Origin: Gammaproteobacteria bacterium RIFCSPLOWO2_02_FULL_56_15
Lineage (GTDB): Bacteria; Pseudomonadota; Gammaproteobacteria; Eutrophobiales; Eutrophobiaceae
Direction: 5' to 3'
Assembly: GCA_001801825.1 (NCBI GenBank)
Contig: MGYR01000054.1
Coordinates: forward strand, 1-6,941
Length of the DNA: 6,941 nucleotides
Of the stretch, positions 1-5,892 are shown piece after piece. Under the pieces are notes generated by a model. That model searched no databases. It was not told where the DNA came from and saw only the letters and a program-made list of their open reading frames with translations. How positions within the stretch are numbered: position 1 is the first letter of the stretch; each line of letters opens with the position of its first letter. The position numbers and the translations under genes were made by a program.

Positions 1-1862
1 AAACCGCGGGCGCGGATATCGCCGGCGGCCCAGGCCAGGTCCCCGATACGCTGGAAGCCGAACATGGAATAATAGATGTAGAAGGGGATCATGGTGACCC
101 GGTGATACTTGTAGGCCGTGGCGGCGGCGATCCAGGAGGAGAAGGCGCCGGCCTCGTTGATGCCTTCCTCAAGGATCTGGCCGCTCTTGTCCTCCCGGTA
201 ATACATGACCTGGTCGCTGTCGACCGGTTCGTACAACTGGCCGACCGAGGAATAGATCCCGAGTTGCCGGAACATGCCTTCCATACCGAAGGTTCTGGCC
301 TCATCGGGTATGATGGGTACGATGTATTTACCGATGTTTTTGTCCCGTATCAGGGCATTGAGGATGCGTACATAGGCCATGGTCGTGGAGATGGCCCGAT
401 CCTCGGTGCCCGCCAGCAACTTGTCATGGATGCTTATGGGCGGGATCTGGAGCCGTGGCGCTCGCGGGCGCTCCTTCAGCAGGTCGCCGCCCAGGGCTGC
501 GCGGCGTTCATTCAGGTAACGGATCTCCGGGCTGTCCTCCGGCGGGCGGTAAAACGGGGCATCGGCGATCTCTTTATCCGAGATGGGGATGCTGAATCGA
601 TCGCGGAAGGCCCGGAGGGATTCCTCCCCCATTTTTTTCTGTTGATGGGTAATGTTCTGCCCTTCCCCGGCGACACCCATGCCATAGCCCTTGACGGTCT
701 TGGCCAGGATCAGGGTGGGGCGACCCTGGTGCTTTATAGCCTCGGCATAGGCCGCGTAGACCTTGTGTGGATCATGACCGCCGCGGTTCAGGCGCCAGAT
801 GTCCTCGTCGGTCATGTTGGCGACCATGGCCTTGAGTTCCGGGTACTTGCCGAAAAAATGCTCCCTTACGTAGGCCCCGTCGTTCGCCTTGTAGGCCTGG
901 TATTCGCCATCGACGGCCTCTTCCATGCGTTTGTACAACAGGCCATGGGTATCCCGTGCCAACAACTTGTCCCAGTAGGAACCCCAGATGACCTTGAGGA
1001 CATTCCAGCCCGCGCCCCGGAATTCAGCCTCCAGCTCCTGGATGATCTTGCCGTTCCCCCGCACCGGGCCGTCCAGCCGCTGCAGGTTGCAGTTGATGAC
1101 GAAGATCAGGTTGTCCAGCCCTTCCCGGGCCGCCAGGCCGATCGCGCCCTTGGCCTCCGGCTCGTCCATCTCACCATCCCCCAGGAAGGCCCAGATCTTG
1201 CGGTCCGTGGCCTTGACCAGGCCGCGGTTCTCCAGGTAGCGCAGAAACCTGGCCTGGTGGATCGCCATGTGGGGTCCGAGGCCCATGGATACTGTGGGAA
1301 ACTGCCAGAAATTCGGCATCAACCAGGGATGGGGGTAGGAAGACAGGCCCCCGCCATCCACTTCCTGGCGGAAACGCCGTAATTGATCGGCGGAAATTTT
1401 CCCGCTGAGGTAGGCCCTGGCATAGATACCCGGTGAGGAATGGCCCTGGAACATGACCAGATCGCCATCAAAATCTTCTGTGGGAGCCCGGAAAAAATGA
1501 TTGAAACCCACATCATAGAGGGTGGCGCAGGAGGCGAAACTGGCAATGTGCCCTCCCAGTTCGCTGCTCTTCCGGTTGGCCTGGACGACCATGGCCAGAG
1601 CGTTCCAGCGCACCAGGGCGCGCAGCCGATCCTCCAGCTCATGATTCCCCGGTGAAGGTACCTGTTTGGCCTGCGGAATGGTATTGAGATAGGCCGTGTT
1701 GGCGGAATAGGGCAGGTAGGCCCCCGACTTGCGCGCTCTGGCGATCAATTGCTCCAGTATATAGTGCGCCCGTTCCACGCCTTCCTGCTGCAGGATGGAA
1801 TCCAGTGCTGCCAGCCATTCCCCGGTTTCCTGTGGATCGATATCGTTATCTTGCTCTGCCAT
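1..1862 (-). CDS. aceE: Pyruvate dehydrogenase E1 component, homodimeric type (partial, C-terminus beyond window)
   Basis: This is the thiamine-diphosphate-dependent E1 subunit of the cytoplasmic pyruvate dehydrogenase complex, which decarboxylates pyruvate and passes the acetyl group to the lipoyl domain of E2. The minus-strand reading frame is open without interruption from ATG at 1862-1860 to the edge, giving 620 complete codons. E. coli AceE has 887 residues, so roughly the last 265 are missing. Visible landmarks are GGH with His105, QGH with His141, the ThDP/Mg motif GDGEMDEPE at 228-236 followed by NCNLQ (Asp229, Asn259, Gln261 as probable Mg ligands), the active-site loop GYGMG...NITHQ, and EGINE with Glu570, matching E. 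coli Glu571. The numbering runs one behind E. coli. The start is supported by the N-terminal match and a weak AGGA about 14 bases upstream. The gene is divergent from the M17 peptidase; aceF would be expected beyond base 1 but cannot be seen. No PdhR site was recognised. Confidence 0.97.
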   Translation of the reverse strand, partial: MAEQDNDIDPQETGEWLAALDSILQQEGVERAHYILEQLIARARKSGAYLPYSANTAYLNTIPQAKQVPSPGNHELEDRLRALVRWNALAMVVQANRKSSELGGHIASFASCATLYDVGFNHFFRAPTEDFDGDLVMFQGHSSPGIYARAYLSGKISADQLRRFRQEVDGGGLSSYPHPWLMPNFWQFPTVSMGLGPHMAIHQARFLRYLENRGLVKATDRKIWAFLGDGEMDEPEAKGAIGLAAREGLDNLIFVINCNLQRLDGPVRGNGKIIQELEAEFRGAGWNVLKVIWGSYWDKLLARDTHGLLYKRMEEAVDGEYQAYKANDGAYVREHFFGKYPELKAMVANMTDEDIWRLNRGGHDPHKVYAAYAEAIKHQGRPTLILAKTVKGYGMGVAGEGQNITHQQKKMGEESLRAFRDRFSIPISDKEIADAPFYRPPEDSPEIRYLNERRAALGGDLLKERPRAPRLQIPPISIHDKLLAGTEDRAISTTMAYVRILNALIRDKNIGKYIVPIIPDEARTFGMEGMFRQLGIYSSVGQLYEPVDSDQVMYYREDKSGQILEEGINEAGAFSSWIAAATAYKYHRVTMIPFYIYYSMFGFQRIGDLAWAAGDIRARG

Positions 1863-2001
1863 AGATCGATGGTGTCCTGGGCTGTGAATCCTGTCATTAT
1901 GCCGGTCTGCCGGGTCCCGGATCGAGTCCTACTTTCAATCGGAATCAGAGGGGGGGCGGGTTCGGTCCCATCACTTGCAGATGCCGGTTGTCCCGGGGTT
2001 C

Positions 2002-2009
2002 ATTATAAT
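2002..2009. promoter_or_regulatory. Symmetric -10 element in the aceE / M17 divergent intergenic region
   Basis: ATTATAAT is a perfect 8-bp palindrome, so a consensus TATAAT hexamer exists on the plus strand (2004-2009, toward the peptidase) and on the minus strand (2007-2002, toward aceE). No good -35 hexamer stands at 16-18 bp on either side, so use of either promoter is inferred. The plus-strand start of transcription would fall about 40 bases before the peptidase ATG; the minus-strand one would give aceE a leader of about 130 bases. The rest of the 196-base interval holds a G-rich run near 1948-1960 and a weaker minus-strand CATAAT at 1901-1896. Confidence 0.5.
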
Positions 2010-2058
2010 TGGAATTGCGGAATTTAAAACATTAAGAATCATAAGGATAAACCGTCAA

Positions 2059-3549
2059 ATGCAAACTTTGAACCTCACGCTTACTGTCTCGGTAACGTCA
2101 CCGACACGGCGCCAGGTGGATCGCTGCGGTCACTGGATATTCCTGCTGGCAGGAGAATTTTCCTCTACGGACACAGCGTCCATACCCTATGCACGGGAGT
2201 TGTTGCAGCGCCGTCGTGATCTTGGCAAACGGGGTATGGACAGCGACCCGATCACCTTGGATTTACCCAACCGGCTGGCCAGCCGTGTTGCCTTTGCCTG
2301 CCTGGATCCTGCCATCAGCACCTTCAAGCTGCTGGGTCTGGCCCGGAAACTGGTGGCGGTTCAACTGCCGGCCGGGTCCAGCCGGCTGGGATTGGTCGTC
2401 CATGGTTTTTCGCCGGAAGTGGCGGAGCGGATGGCCGAGGCCCTGGTGGCAGCGGTCTGGACTGCGGCTGCTTCCATGCCTTGTTTCAAGAAGGAAACGC
2501 CGCCGGCATTGAAATGGCGGCAGGTAAACGTGTATGGCGTCAAGCCGGGTCATGGTTTCCGGCGCACCCGGGCGGAAGCCGAGGGTAACGCGGTGGCCCG
2601 CTATCTCAGCATCTTGCCCTCCAATCTGCTGGATCCGGGTCGCTACCTGAAGGAAATCCGGCAACTTTCCAGGGAGTATGGCTGGAAGCTCGAATTCATG
2701 GATCTGGCGAGCCTGCGGCGGCGCAAGGCCGGCGCCTTTCTCGCCGTGGCGCAGGGGAGCCCGGTGCGGGATGCGGGGATCGTCCGCCTGCGCTACCGCC
2801 CGGTTGGGCGGAATCCACGGCGATCGCTGGCCCTGGTGGGGAAAGGGATCTGTTATGACACCGGAGGGGTCAACCTGAAAACGGCCCGCGGCATGTTCGG
2901 CATGCATGAAGACATGCAGGGCAGCGCCGTGGCGCTGGGGTCATTGATCGCCCTCACCCGCCTGCATGCGAATTACGCCGTTGATTGTTACCTGGCGATT
3001 GCGATGAACAACATCGGTTCCCGCGCATACAAACCCAATGATGTGATCACCGCCATGGACGGTACTACGATTGAGGTTGTTAACACCGACGCTGAGGGAC
3101 GCCTGGTGCTGGCGGATACGCTGGTGATTGCTTCCGGGCGCAAGCCTGGACTGATCATCGACTATGCCACACTTACCGGCGCCTGTGTGCATGCCCTGGG
3201 CACAACGTATTCCGGTGTGTTCAGCAACCGTGAGCACTACCTGCCGCTCCTGATCGACGCGGGCATAGACAGTGGTGAACGGGTCTGGCCCTTCCCCATG
3301 GATGAGGATTACGACAAGGCGCTGGAGAGCAAGGTCGCCGATATCAAACAATGCTCCCAGAAGGGCGGCGTGGATCACATCCTGGCGGCCAGGTTCCTGC
3401 AACGATTCATCCAACACGACGTACCCTGGATCCACATCGACCTCTCGGCGGGCAATAACAAGGGAGGCCTGGCCCATGTACCGACGGACACCACCGGCTT
3501 TGGGATCCGCTACACAATGAATCTGCTGCTGGACAAGAAAATAATTTAA
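2059..3549 (+). CDS. M17-family leucyl aminopeptidase-like metallopeptidase
   Basis: This is a predicted cytoplasmic, two-metal aminopeptidase that removes N-terminal residues from peptides. The frame is open from 1975, but the first 28 codons (starting MQMPVVPG) overlap the likely promoter and resemble no peptidase N-terminus. ATG 2059 is preferred because AAGGA lies 11 bases upstream and the product (496 residues) matches the family length (E. coli PepA 503). The C-terminal catalytic domain begins near residue 255. The expected metal ligands Lys262, Asp267, Asp285, Asp344 and Glu346 and catalytic Lys274 and Arg348 are all present, each exactly 8 behind E. coli PepA, including the signature NTDAEGRL at 342-349. 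The N-terminal domain is divergent, and the C-terminus (SAGNNKGGLAHVPTDTTGFG) departs from the usual AGTAW ending, so this is a distinct M17 subgroup rather than a clear PepA orthologue. Any DNA-binding role like that of PepA cannot be judged. It is divergent from aceE and lies 96 bases upstream of mdh on the same strand. Confidence 0.93.
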   Translation: MQTLNLTLTVSVTSPTRRQVDRCGHWIFLLAGEFSSTDTASIPYARELLQRRRDLGKRGMDSDPITLDLPNRLASRVAFACLDPAISTFKLLGLARKLVAVQLPAGSSRLGLVVHGFSPEVAERMAEALVAAVWTAAASMPCFKKETPPALKWRQVNVYGVKPGHGFRRTRAEAEGNAVARYLSILPSNLLDPGRYLKEIRQLSREYGWKLEFMDLASLRRRKAGAFLAVAQGSPVRDAGIVRLRYRPVGRNPRRSLALVGKGICYDTGGVNLKTARGMFGMHEDMQGSAVALGSLIALTRLHANYAVDCYLAIAMNNIGSRAYKPNDVITAMDGTTIEVVNTDAEGRLVLADTLVIASGRKPGLIIDYATLTGACVHALGTTYSGVFSNREHYLPLLIDAGIDSGERVWPFPMDEDYDKALESKVADIKQCSQKGGVDHILAARFLQRFIQHDVPWIHIDLSAGNNKGGLAHVPTDTTGFGIRYTMNLLLDKKII

Positions 3550-3559
3550 AACAGCTACA

Positions 3560-3575
3560 GCTTGGCTTGCCAAGC
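3560..3575. repeat. Perfect 7-bp inverted repeat between the M17 gene and mdh
   Basis: GCTTGGC-TT-GCCAAGC begins 11 bases after the peptidase stop codon. No U-rich tract follows directly (CGTTAAAATACTTT), so it is not a canonical intrinsic terminator. It also lies about 20 bp upstream of the -35 region expected for the mdh promoter, so it could be an activator or repressor site, or an mRNA 3' stabilising hairpin. The sequence does not decide between these. Confidence 0.5.
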
Positions 3576-3619
3576 CGTTAAAATACTTTAGCGTTCATTA
3601 TCCATACACAAAAACGACA

Positions 3620-3640
3620 TATAATGACTCGATAGGAGAC
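3620..3640 (+). promoter_or_regulatory. mdh -10 box and strong Shine-Dalgarno
   Basis: A consensus TATAAT lies at 3620-3625. The -35 position at 17 bp (ATTATC, 3597-3602) is poor, so an activator may be needed. A strong ribosome binding site, TAGGAGA at 3633-3639, lies 6 bases before the mdh ATG and fixes that start. Because the TATAAT lies only about 21 bases before the ATG, the leader would be very short, about 13 to 15 bases. This argues for at least partly independent transcription of mdh rather than only readthrough from the peptidase. Confidence 0.6.
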
Positions 3641-3645
3641 TTTTC

Positions 3646-4602
3646 ATGTTGAACAAGATTGCAGTAATCGGAGGCGGAAACATCGGGGGTGTTCTGGTAC
3701 ACGAGATAGTGTCCCGCAAATTGGCCCGCAATGTGGCGCTGGTTGACGTCAAGGAACCGGATTTCGCCGCCGGCAAGTGTCTGGATATCGCAGAAGGCTC
3801 TCCGGTGATAGGCTCGGATGTCCGCGTGAAAGGCGCCAAGGTTTATGACGTGATCGAAGGCGCCGATATGGTTATCAACACAGCAGGTGTCCCACGTGCG
3901 GCAAGACCGGATGGCAGCCTCCCGACCCGGGAGGAATTGCTTGCCACCAATCTCAAGATTACGGATTTTGTCAGCGAGGGTATCGCGAGATTTGCCCCCA
4001 AGGCGATCATTATATCCATCGCCAATCCTCTCGATGCCATCGTGTATCGCCTGCAGATGAACCTCAAGCGGGACCGCGCCACCATCATGGGAATGGCAGG
4101 TGTGCTGGATTCCGCGCGTTACCGGATGTTTATCGCACAAGAGGCTGGCGTCAGTGTGGCCAGCGTGGCAGCGATGGTTCTCGGAGGTCACGGTGATGAC
4201 ATGCTGCCGATCCGGTCCGCTTGCCGCATTGCCGGTATGCCGGTGGAAAAATTCGTGTCGCCGGAAAAACTGGATGCGATCGAGGACCGAACCCGCAAGG
4301 CCGGTGGCGAAGTGGTCAAACTGCTGGGCAGCGGCTCCGCGTTCGTCTCCCCCGCCTGGAGTGCGCTGGAAATGGCGGAGGCCATTATCTATGACAGTCG
4401 CAAGATCATGCCGGTAAGCGCGCTTTTACAGGGTGAATACGGTGTCGATGGTTTGTTCGTCGGGGTGCCGGTTATTCTGGGCAAGAACGGCGTGGAGCGG
4501 ATTATCGAAATGGATTTGAGTACAGCCGAAAAGGCAATGTTCGCTAAATCGGTGGCCTCGGTCCGTAAGACTGCCGATGAAGTCGTCGCCATGAAGAAAT
4601 AG
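3646..4602 (+). CDS. mdh: Malate dehydrogenase, LDH-like (MDH type 3) family
   Basis: This is an NAD-dependent 2-hydroxyacid dehydrogenase, most likely interconverting malate and oxaloacetate in the cytoplasm. The 318-residue product has the Rossmann motif GGGNIGG at 9-15 and Asp34 at the end of the second strand, which favours NAD over NADP. It carries the substrate-loop segment with Arg84 after TAGVP, SIANPLDA near 124-131, the catalytic relay Asp155 with Arg158 in LDSARYR, and catalytic His182 in GGHGDD. Arg rather than Gln at the loop position corresponding to LDH residue 102 supports malate over lactate. The start is fixed by TAGGAG 6 bases upstream. One oddity is that the mobile loop between Arg84 and Arg95 is about five residues longer than in the common PRKPGMSR form, so substrate preference is less certain than family membership. 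The gene lies 96 bases after the M17 gene on the same strand and converges on the exported-protein gene. Confidence 0.93.
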   Translation: MLNKIAVIGGGNIGGVLVHEIVSRKLARNVALVDVKEPDFAAGKCLDIAEGSPVIGSDVRVKGAKVYDVIEGADMVINTAGVPRAARPDGSLPTREELLATNLKITDFVSEGIARFAPKAIIISIANPLDAIVYRLQMNLKRDRATIMGMAGVLDSARYRMFIAQEAGVSVASVAAMVLGGHGDDMLPIRSACRIAGMPVEKFVSPEKLDAIEDRTRKAGGEVVKLLGSGSAFVSPAWSALEMAEAIIYDSRKIMPVSALLQGEYGVDGLFVGVPVILGKNGVERIIEMDLSTAEKAMFAKSVASVRKTADEVVAMKK

Positions 4603-4611
4603 AAAGCGGCT

Positions 4612-4633
4612 TCCGGTACTCGTTCAAACCGGA
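4612..4633 (+). repeat. Small inverted repeat just after the mdh stop codon
   Basis: TCCGGT and ACCGGA (6 bp, 10-base loop) form a possible hairpin 9 bases after the mdh stop. It is followed by the 10-bp palindrome ATCCATGGAT (4633-4642) and then an A tract, not a T tract. It therefore does not look like an intrinsic terminator for mdh, and no clear plus-strand terminator was found. It may cap or stabilise the 3' end. Confidence 0.35.
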
Positions 4634-4642
4634 TCCATGGAT

Positions 4643-4683
4643 AAAAAAAGCCGCCGCGGTAAGGGGAGGAGGTCCGCGGCGGC
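4643..4683 (-). terminator. Strong intrinsic terminator for the minus-strand exported-protein gene
   Basis: Read on the minus strand, a perfect 10-bp GC stem (GCCGCCGCGG / CCGCGGCGGC, bases 4683-4674 and 4659-4650) is followed directly by seven U residues (4649-4643). The 14-base loop is ACCUCCUCCCCUUA. The plus strand has no T tract after the stem, so termination is expected only for leftward transcription. The U tract begins 69 bases after the stop codon of the exported-protein gene. Confidence 0.92.
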
Positions 4684-4742
4684 CGGCTATTGAAGCAGGT
4701 CTTTGGGGGGAGGTAGATTAAAGATTAATCTTTCCTGCTTCA
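4643..4742 (-). ncRNA. Candidate 3'-UTR small RNA with two anti-Shine-Dalgarno hairpin loops
   Basis: The minus-strand transcript end can form two hairpins in a row. The first has a perfect 9-bp stem, UGAAGCAGG (4742-4734) with CCUGCUUCA (4699-4691), then a 9-base bulge and an inner stem UCUUU/AAAGA, leaving the loop AAUCUACCUCCCCCC. The second is the terminator, with loop ACCUCCUCCCCUUA. Both loops contain ACCUCC, the core that 16S rRNA uses to bind ribosome binding sites, and the second contains CCUCCUCCC. The first stem overlaps the last codons, and the stop codon lies at the inner stem and loop. The RNA would arise by processing of the mRNA or from an internal promoter; neither is visible. 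The pattern resembles alphaproteobacterial cuckoo/CcsR-type RNAs. Its function is inferred. An alternative is that the loops are merely C-rich sequence around a terminator. Confidence 0.45.
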
Positions 4743-5047
4743 GTAGCACTATCGATGCTGTTTTCCACGTTGTTGCCGTTGAAAAACACATCAGCAATCC
4801 TGGTAATGAACCCAGGCAAGGCGCCTTCCAATCCTGACTGCCTTACGACTGCATTCGTTACCGCGTTCTCTACATTGCTGTACAGAGACTTTACTTTTGA
4901 CTTCAACTCAACCTTTAGTTCCTGCTGAAAGGCGGAACTTATAACGAAATCCGTTGGTTCGGCCCAAACTGGGGCCGCCAGGCCAATGTTCACCAAAAAC
5001 ATCATGGTTGCAAGCACCGCTGGAGAACTTCTGTATTTGTTTTTCAT
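4718..5047 (-). CDS. Small exported protein of unknown function
   Basis: I do not recognise this 109-residue protein. It begins with a clear Sec-type signal peptide: a basic start (MKNKYR), a hydrophobic core around residues 9-25, and a probable cleavage after VWA (Ala29, before Glu-Pro-Thr). The mature part would be about 80 residues. It is mostly polar and predicted helical, with a Lys-rich amphipathic segment near 42-56, a Gly/Pro break near 72-79 (GLEGALPGF), a short hydrophobic patch (ITRIADVFF), and an Asn-rich stretch (NGNN). It has no cysteines and no lipobox, so a soluble periplasmic or secreted protein is likeliest. AAGGAA lies 9 bases before the ATG. Gene composition is more AT-rich than aceE or mdh. 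It lies 221 bases downstream of the tetR gene on the same strand, with a TetR-like operator in front and a strong terminator behind, and is probably its own transcription unit. Confidence 0.85.
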   Translation of the reverse strand: MKNKYRSSPAVLATMMFLVNIGLAAPVWAEPTDFVISSAFQQELKVELKSKVKSLYSNVENAVTNAVVRQSGLEGALPGFITRIADVFFNGNNVENSIDSATEAGKINL

Positions 5048-5083
5048 TTTTACAGTTTCCTTGTAAGTCCGTGTAAACAGTTT

Positions 5084-5100
5084 GTGAGTTAACTGACTAA
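5084..5100 (-). promoter_or_regulatory. Putative TetR operator upstream of the small exported-protein gene
   Basis: Minus strand TTAGTCAGTTAACTCAC matches the site before tetR (TTAGTCAACCAACTAAC) at 13 of 17 positions with no gaps; the four mismatches are the central three bases and one near the end. It lies 37 bases upstream of the ATG. Half-sites of the GTTAGT...ACTAAC type are partly preserved as GTGAGT...ACTAAT on the plus strand. Binding is inferred from the similarity and position. Confidence 0.5.
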
Positions 5101-5109
5101 TTCACAGAA

Positions 5110-5136
5110 AAAATATTTTAATCTCCATCAACTCAA
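5110..5136 (-). promoter_or_regulatory. Weak candidate promoter of the small exported-protein gene
   Basis: On the minus strand TTGAGT (5136-5131) and TATTTT (5115-5110) are separated by 15 bp, each matching consensus at four of six bases. The predicted transcription start would lie next to the putative operator at 5100-5084, the same arrangement as at the tetR promoter. Suboptimal spacing keeps this tentative. Confidence 0.3.
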
Positions 5137-5233
5137 CGGCTTCCAAATCCGGCCGGTGTGCATATATTCCTGTTGTGTTTCCCGGTACATACCTTGCAGT
5201 TTAAATAATACATATAACCGTTAGTGTGTCTGC

Positions 5234-5254
5234 TTCCAGAGTAGTTCACTGGAA
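5234..5254. repeat. Inverted repeat 14 bases after the tetR stop codon
   Basis: TTCCAG and CTGGAA form a 6-bp stem with a 9-base spacer. No U tract follows in the leftward direction, so termination after tetR is doubtful. Some tetR transcripts could run into the exported-protein gene. The remainder of the 221-base gap is AT-rich with no open frame that I can support. Confidence 0.3.
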
Positions 5255-5268
5255 CCCGAAATATTTTT

Positions 5269-5823
5269 CTACAGCGATCTGATCCAGTCGCAGGTCGCCC
5301 TGAGCTGTTTCTTGATCAATGCCGGCTCGCGCAAGGCATGACCGAGAAGCAGGATCCCTTCCAGTCTGGCGATCAGTTCAAATCCCTTCTCGGTGGGTCT
5401 TTTCAGGCCCATCGCCTTGAACTGGCGGCTTGCCCAGTCGATGTGGGCATGCATAATCCGGTCGGCTGATAGCCGCATGTCGGATTGCGACTTGTCCAGT
5501 TCCTGGCAGAGGCTGCCTATTACACAGCCAAACTCCGCAATCTTGCTGCTGCTCTTGCTGACTATCCTGACCAGTTGGATCAGGTTGTTCCTCGGCTCGC
5601 CCAGACAACAGGCATCCAGTGTAAGCTGCAATCTTCGCCAGCGCTGTTCCAGAACCGCAGTCAGGATCTCTTCCTTGGTCTTGAAGTAGTAATAGACATT
5701 ACCTAATGGTACTTCTGACTCCTTGGCGATATCGGCAAGCGTGGTGCGGTAAAAACCCTGTCTGTGGATCAGGGCCTTTGCTGCATCAAGCAGCTTGTCC
5801 CGCTTATCGCTGGTCCGGGCCAT
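5269..5823 (-). CDS. TetR/AcrR-family transcriptional regulator
   Basis: This is a 184-residue one-domain-plus-ligand-pocket repressor, typical in length for the family. Residues 8-54 are the DNA-binding domain (KRDKLLDAAKALIHRQGF, then TTLADIAKESEVPLGNVYYYF at 27-47, including the recognition helix, and KTKEEIL). The C-terminal part is all-helical and has the FGCVIGSLCQEL segment at 98-109, similar to the GC...EL segment of several TetR subfamilies, including the one holding the redox-active cysteine of NemR. Here Cys100 and Cys106 could be sensors, which is inference. The inducer is unknown. The ATG at 5823 gives the standard N-terminus; the ribosome binding site is poor (GGTAG adjacent to the ATG), suggesting low translation. 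A palindrome overlapping the likely transcription start implies autorepression, and a related site precedes the downstream exported-protein gene. Confidence 0.95.
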   Translation of the reverse strand: MARTSDKRDKLLDAAKALIHRQGFYRTTLADIAKESEVPLGNVYYYFKTKEEILTAVLEQRWRRLQLTLDACCLGEPRNNLIQLVRIVSKSSSKIAEFGCVIGSLCQELDKSQSDMRLSADRIMHAHIDWASRQFKAMGLKRPTEKGFELIARLEGILLLGHALREPALIKKQLRATCDWIRSL

Positions 5824-5837
5824 CTACCAAATACTTA

Positions 5838-5855
5838 GTTAGTTGGTTGACTAAC
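5838..5855. promoter_or_regulatory. Palindromic TetR-type operator at the tetR promoter
   Basis: GTTAGT-TGGTTG-ACTAAC has perfect 6-bp inverted arms around a 6-base centre, the size usual for TetR-family sites. It starts one base after the minus-strand -10 box and ends 14 bases before the tetR ATG, so it would cover the transcription start. A 13-of-17 relative lies at 5084-5100. Confidence 0.65.
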
Positions 5856-5883
5856 ATTATATACGGCTATGCCTTTTTTGCAA
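5856..5883 (-). promoter_or_regulatory. tetR promoter
   Basis: On the minus strand TTGCAA (5883-5878) and consensus TATAAT (5861-5856) are separated by 16 bp. The predicted start near 5849 falls inside the palindromic operator and gives a leader of about 25 bases. A plus-strand TTGACT (5847-5852) overlaps the operator, but no convincing -10 follows it. Confidence 0.65.
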
Positions 5884-5892
5884 GGAGACACA

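Noticed and set aside
102..1382. 426-codon open frame on the plus strand across aceE
   Set aside because: It is antisense to the intact aceE frame in GC-rich sequence, with no SD and a low-complexity composition unlike a real protein. The opposite strand has full-length homology to AceE.
1948..1960. G-rich run as a possible G-quadruplex
   Set aside because: Only two G tracts (seven and three) are present, too few for a four-stranded structure in this stretch.
1975..2058. Longer N-terminus for the M17 peptidase starting at ATG 1975
   Set aside because: The extra 28 residues run across the TATAAT at 2004-2009, have no SD at 1975 and have no counterpart in the family. ATG 2059 has AAGGA and gives the family length.
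2263..2907. 214-codon minus-strand frame inside the M17 gene
   Set aside because: It is the shadow of the well-supported peptidase; it is Pro/Gln/Arg/His-rich and has no ribosome binding site.
2941..3573. 210-codon minus-strand frame over the 3' half of the M17 gene
   Set aside because: It is antisense to the catalytic domain including NTDAEGRL, with no recognisable protein features of its own.
3598..4191. 197-codon minus-strand frame inside mdh
   Set aside because: It is the antisense shadow of the MDH Rossmann and catalytic regions; its His/Cys-rich composition is typical of a reverse frame.
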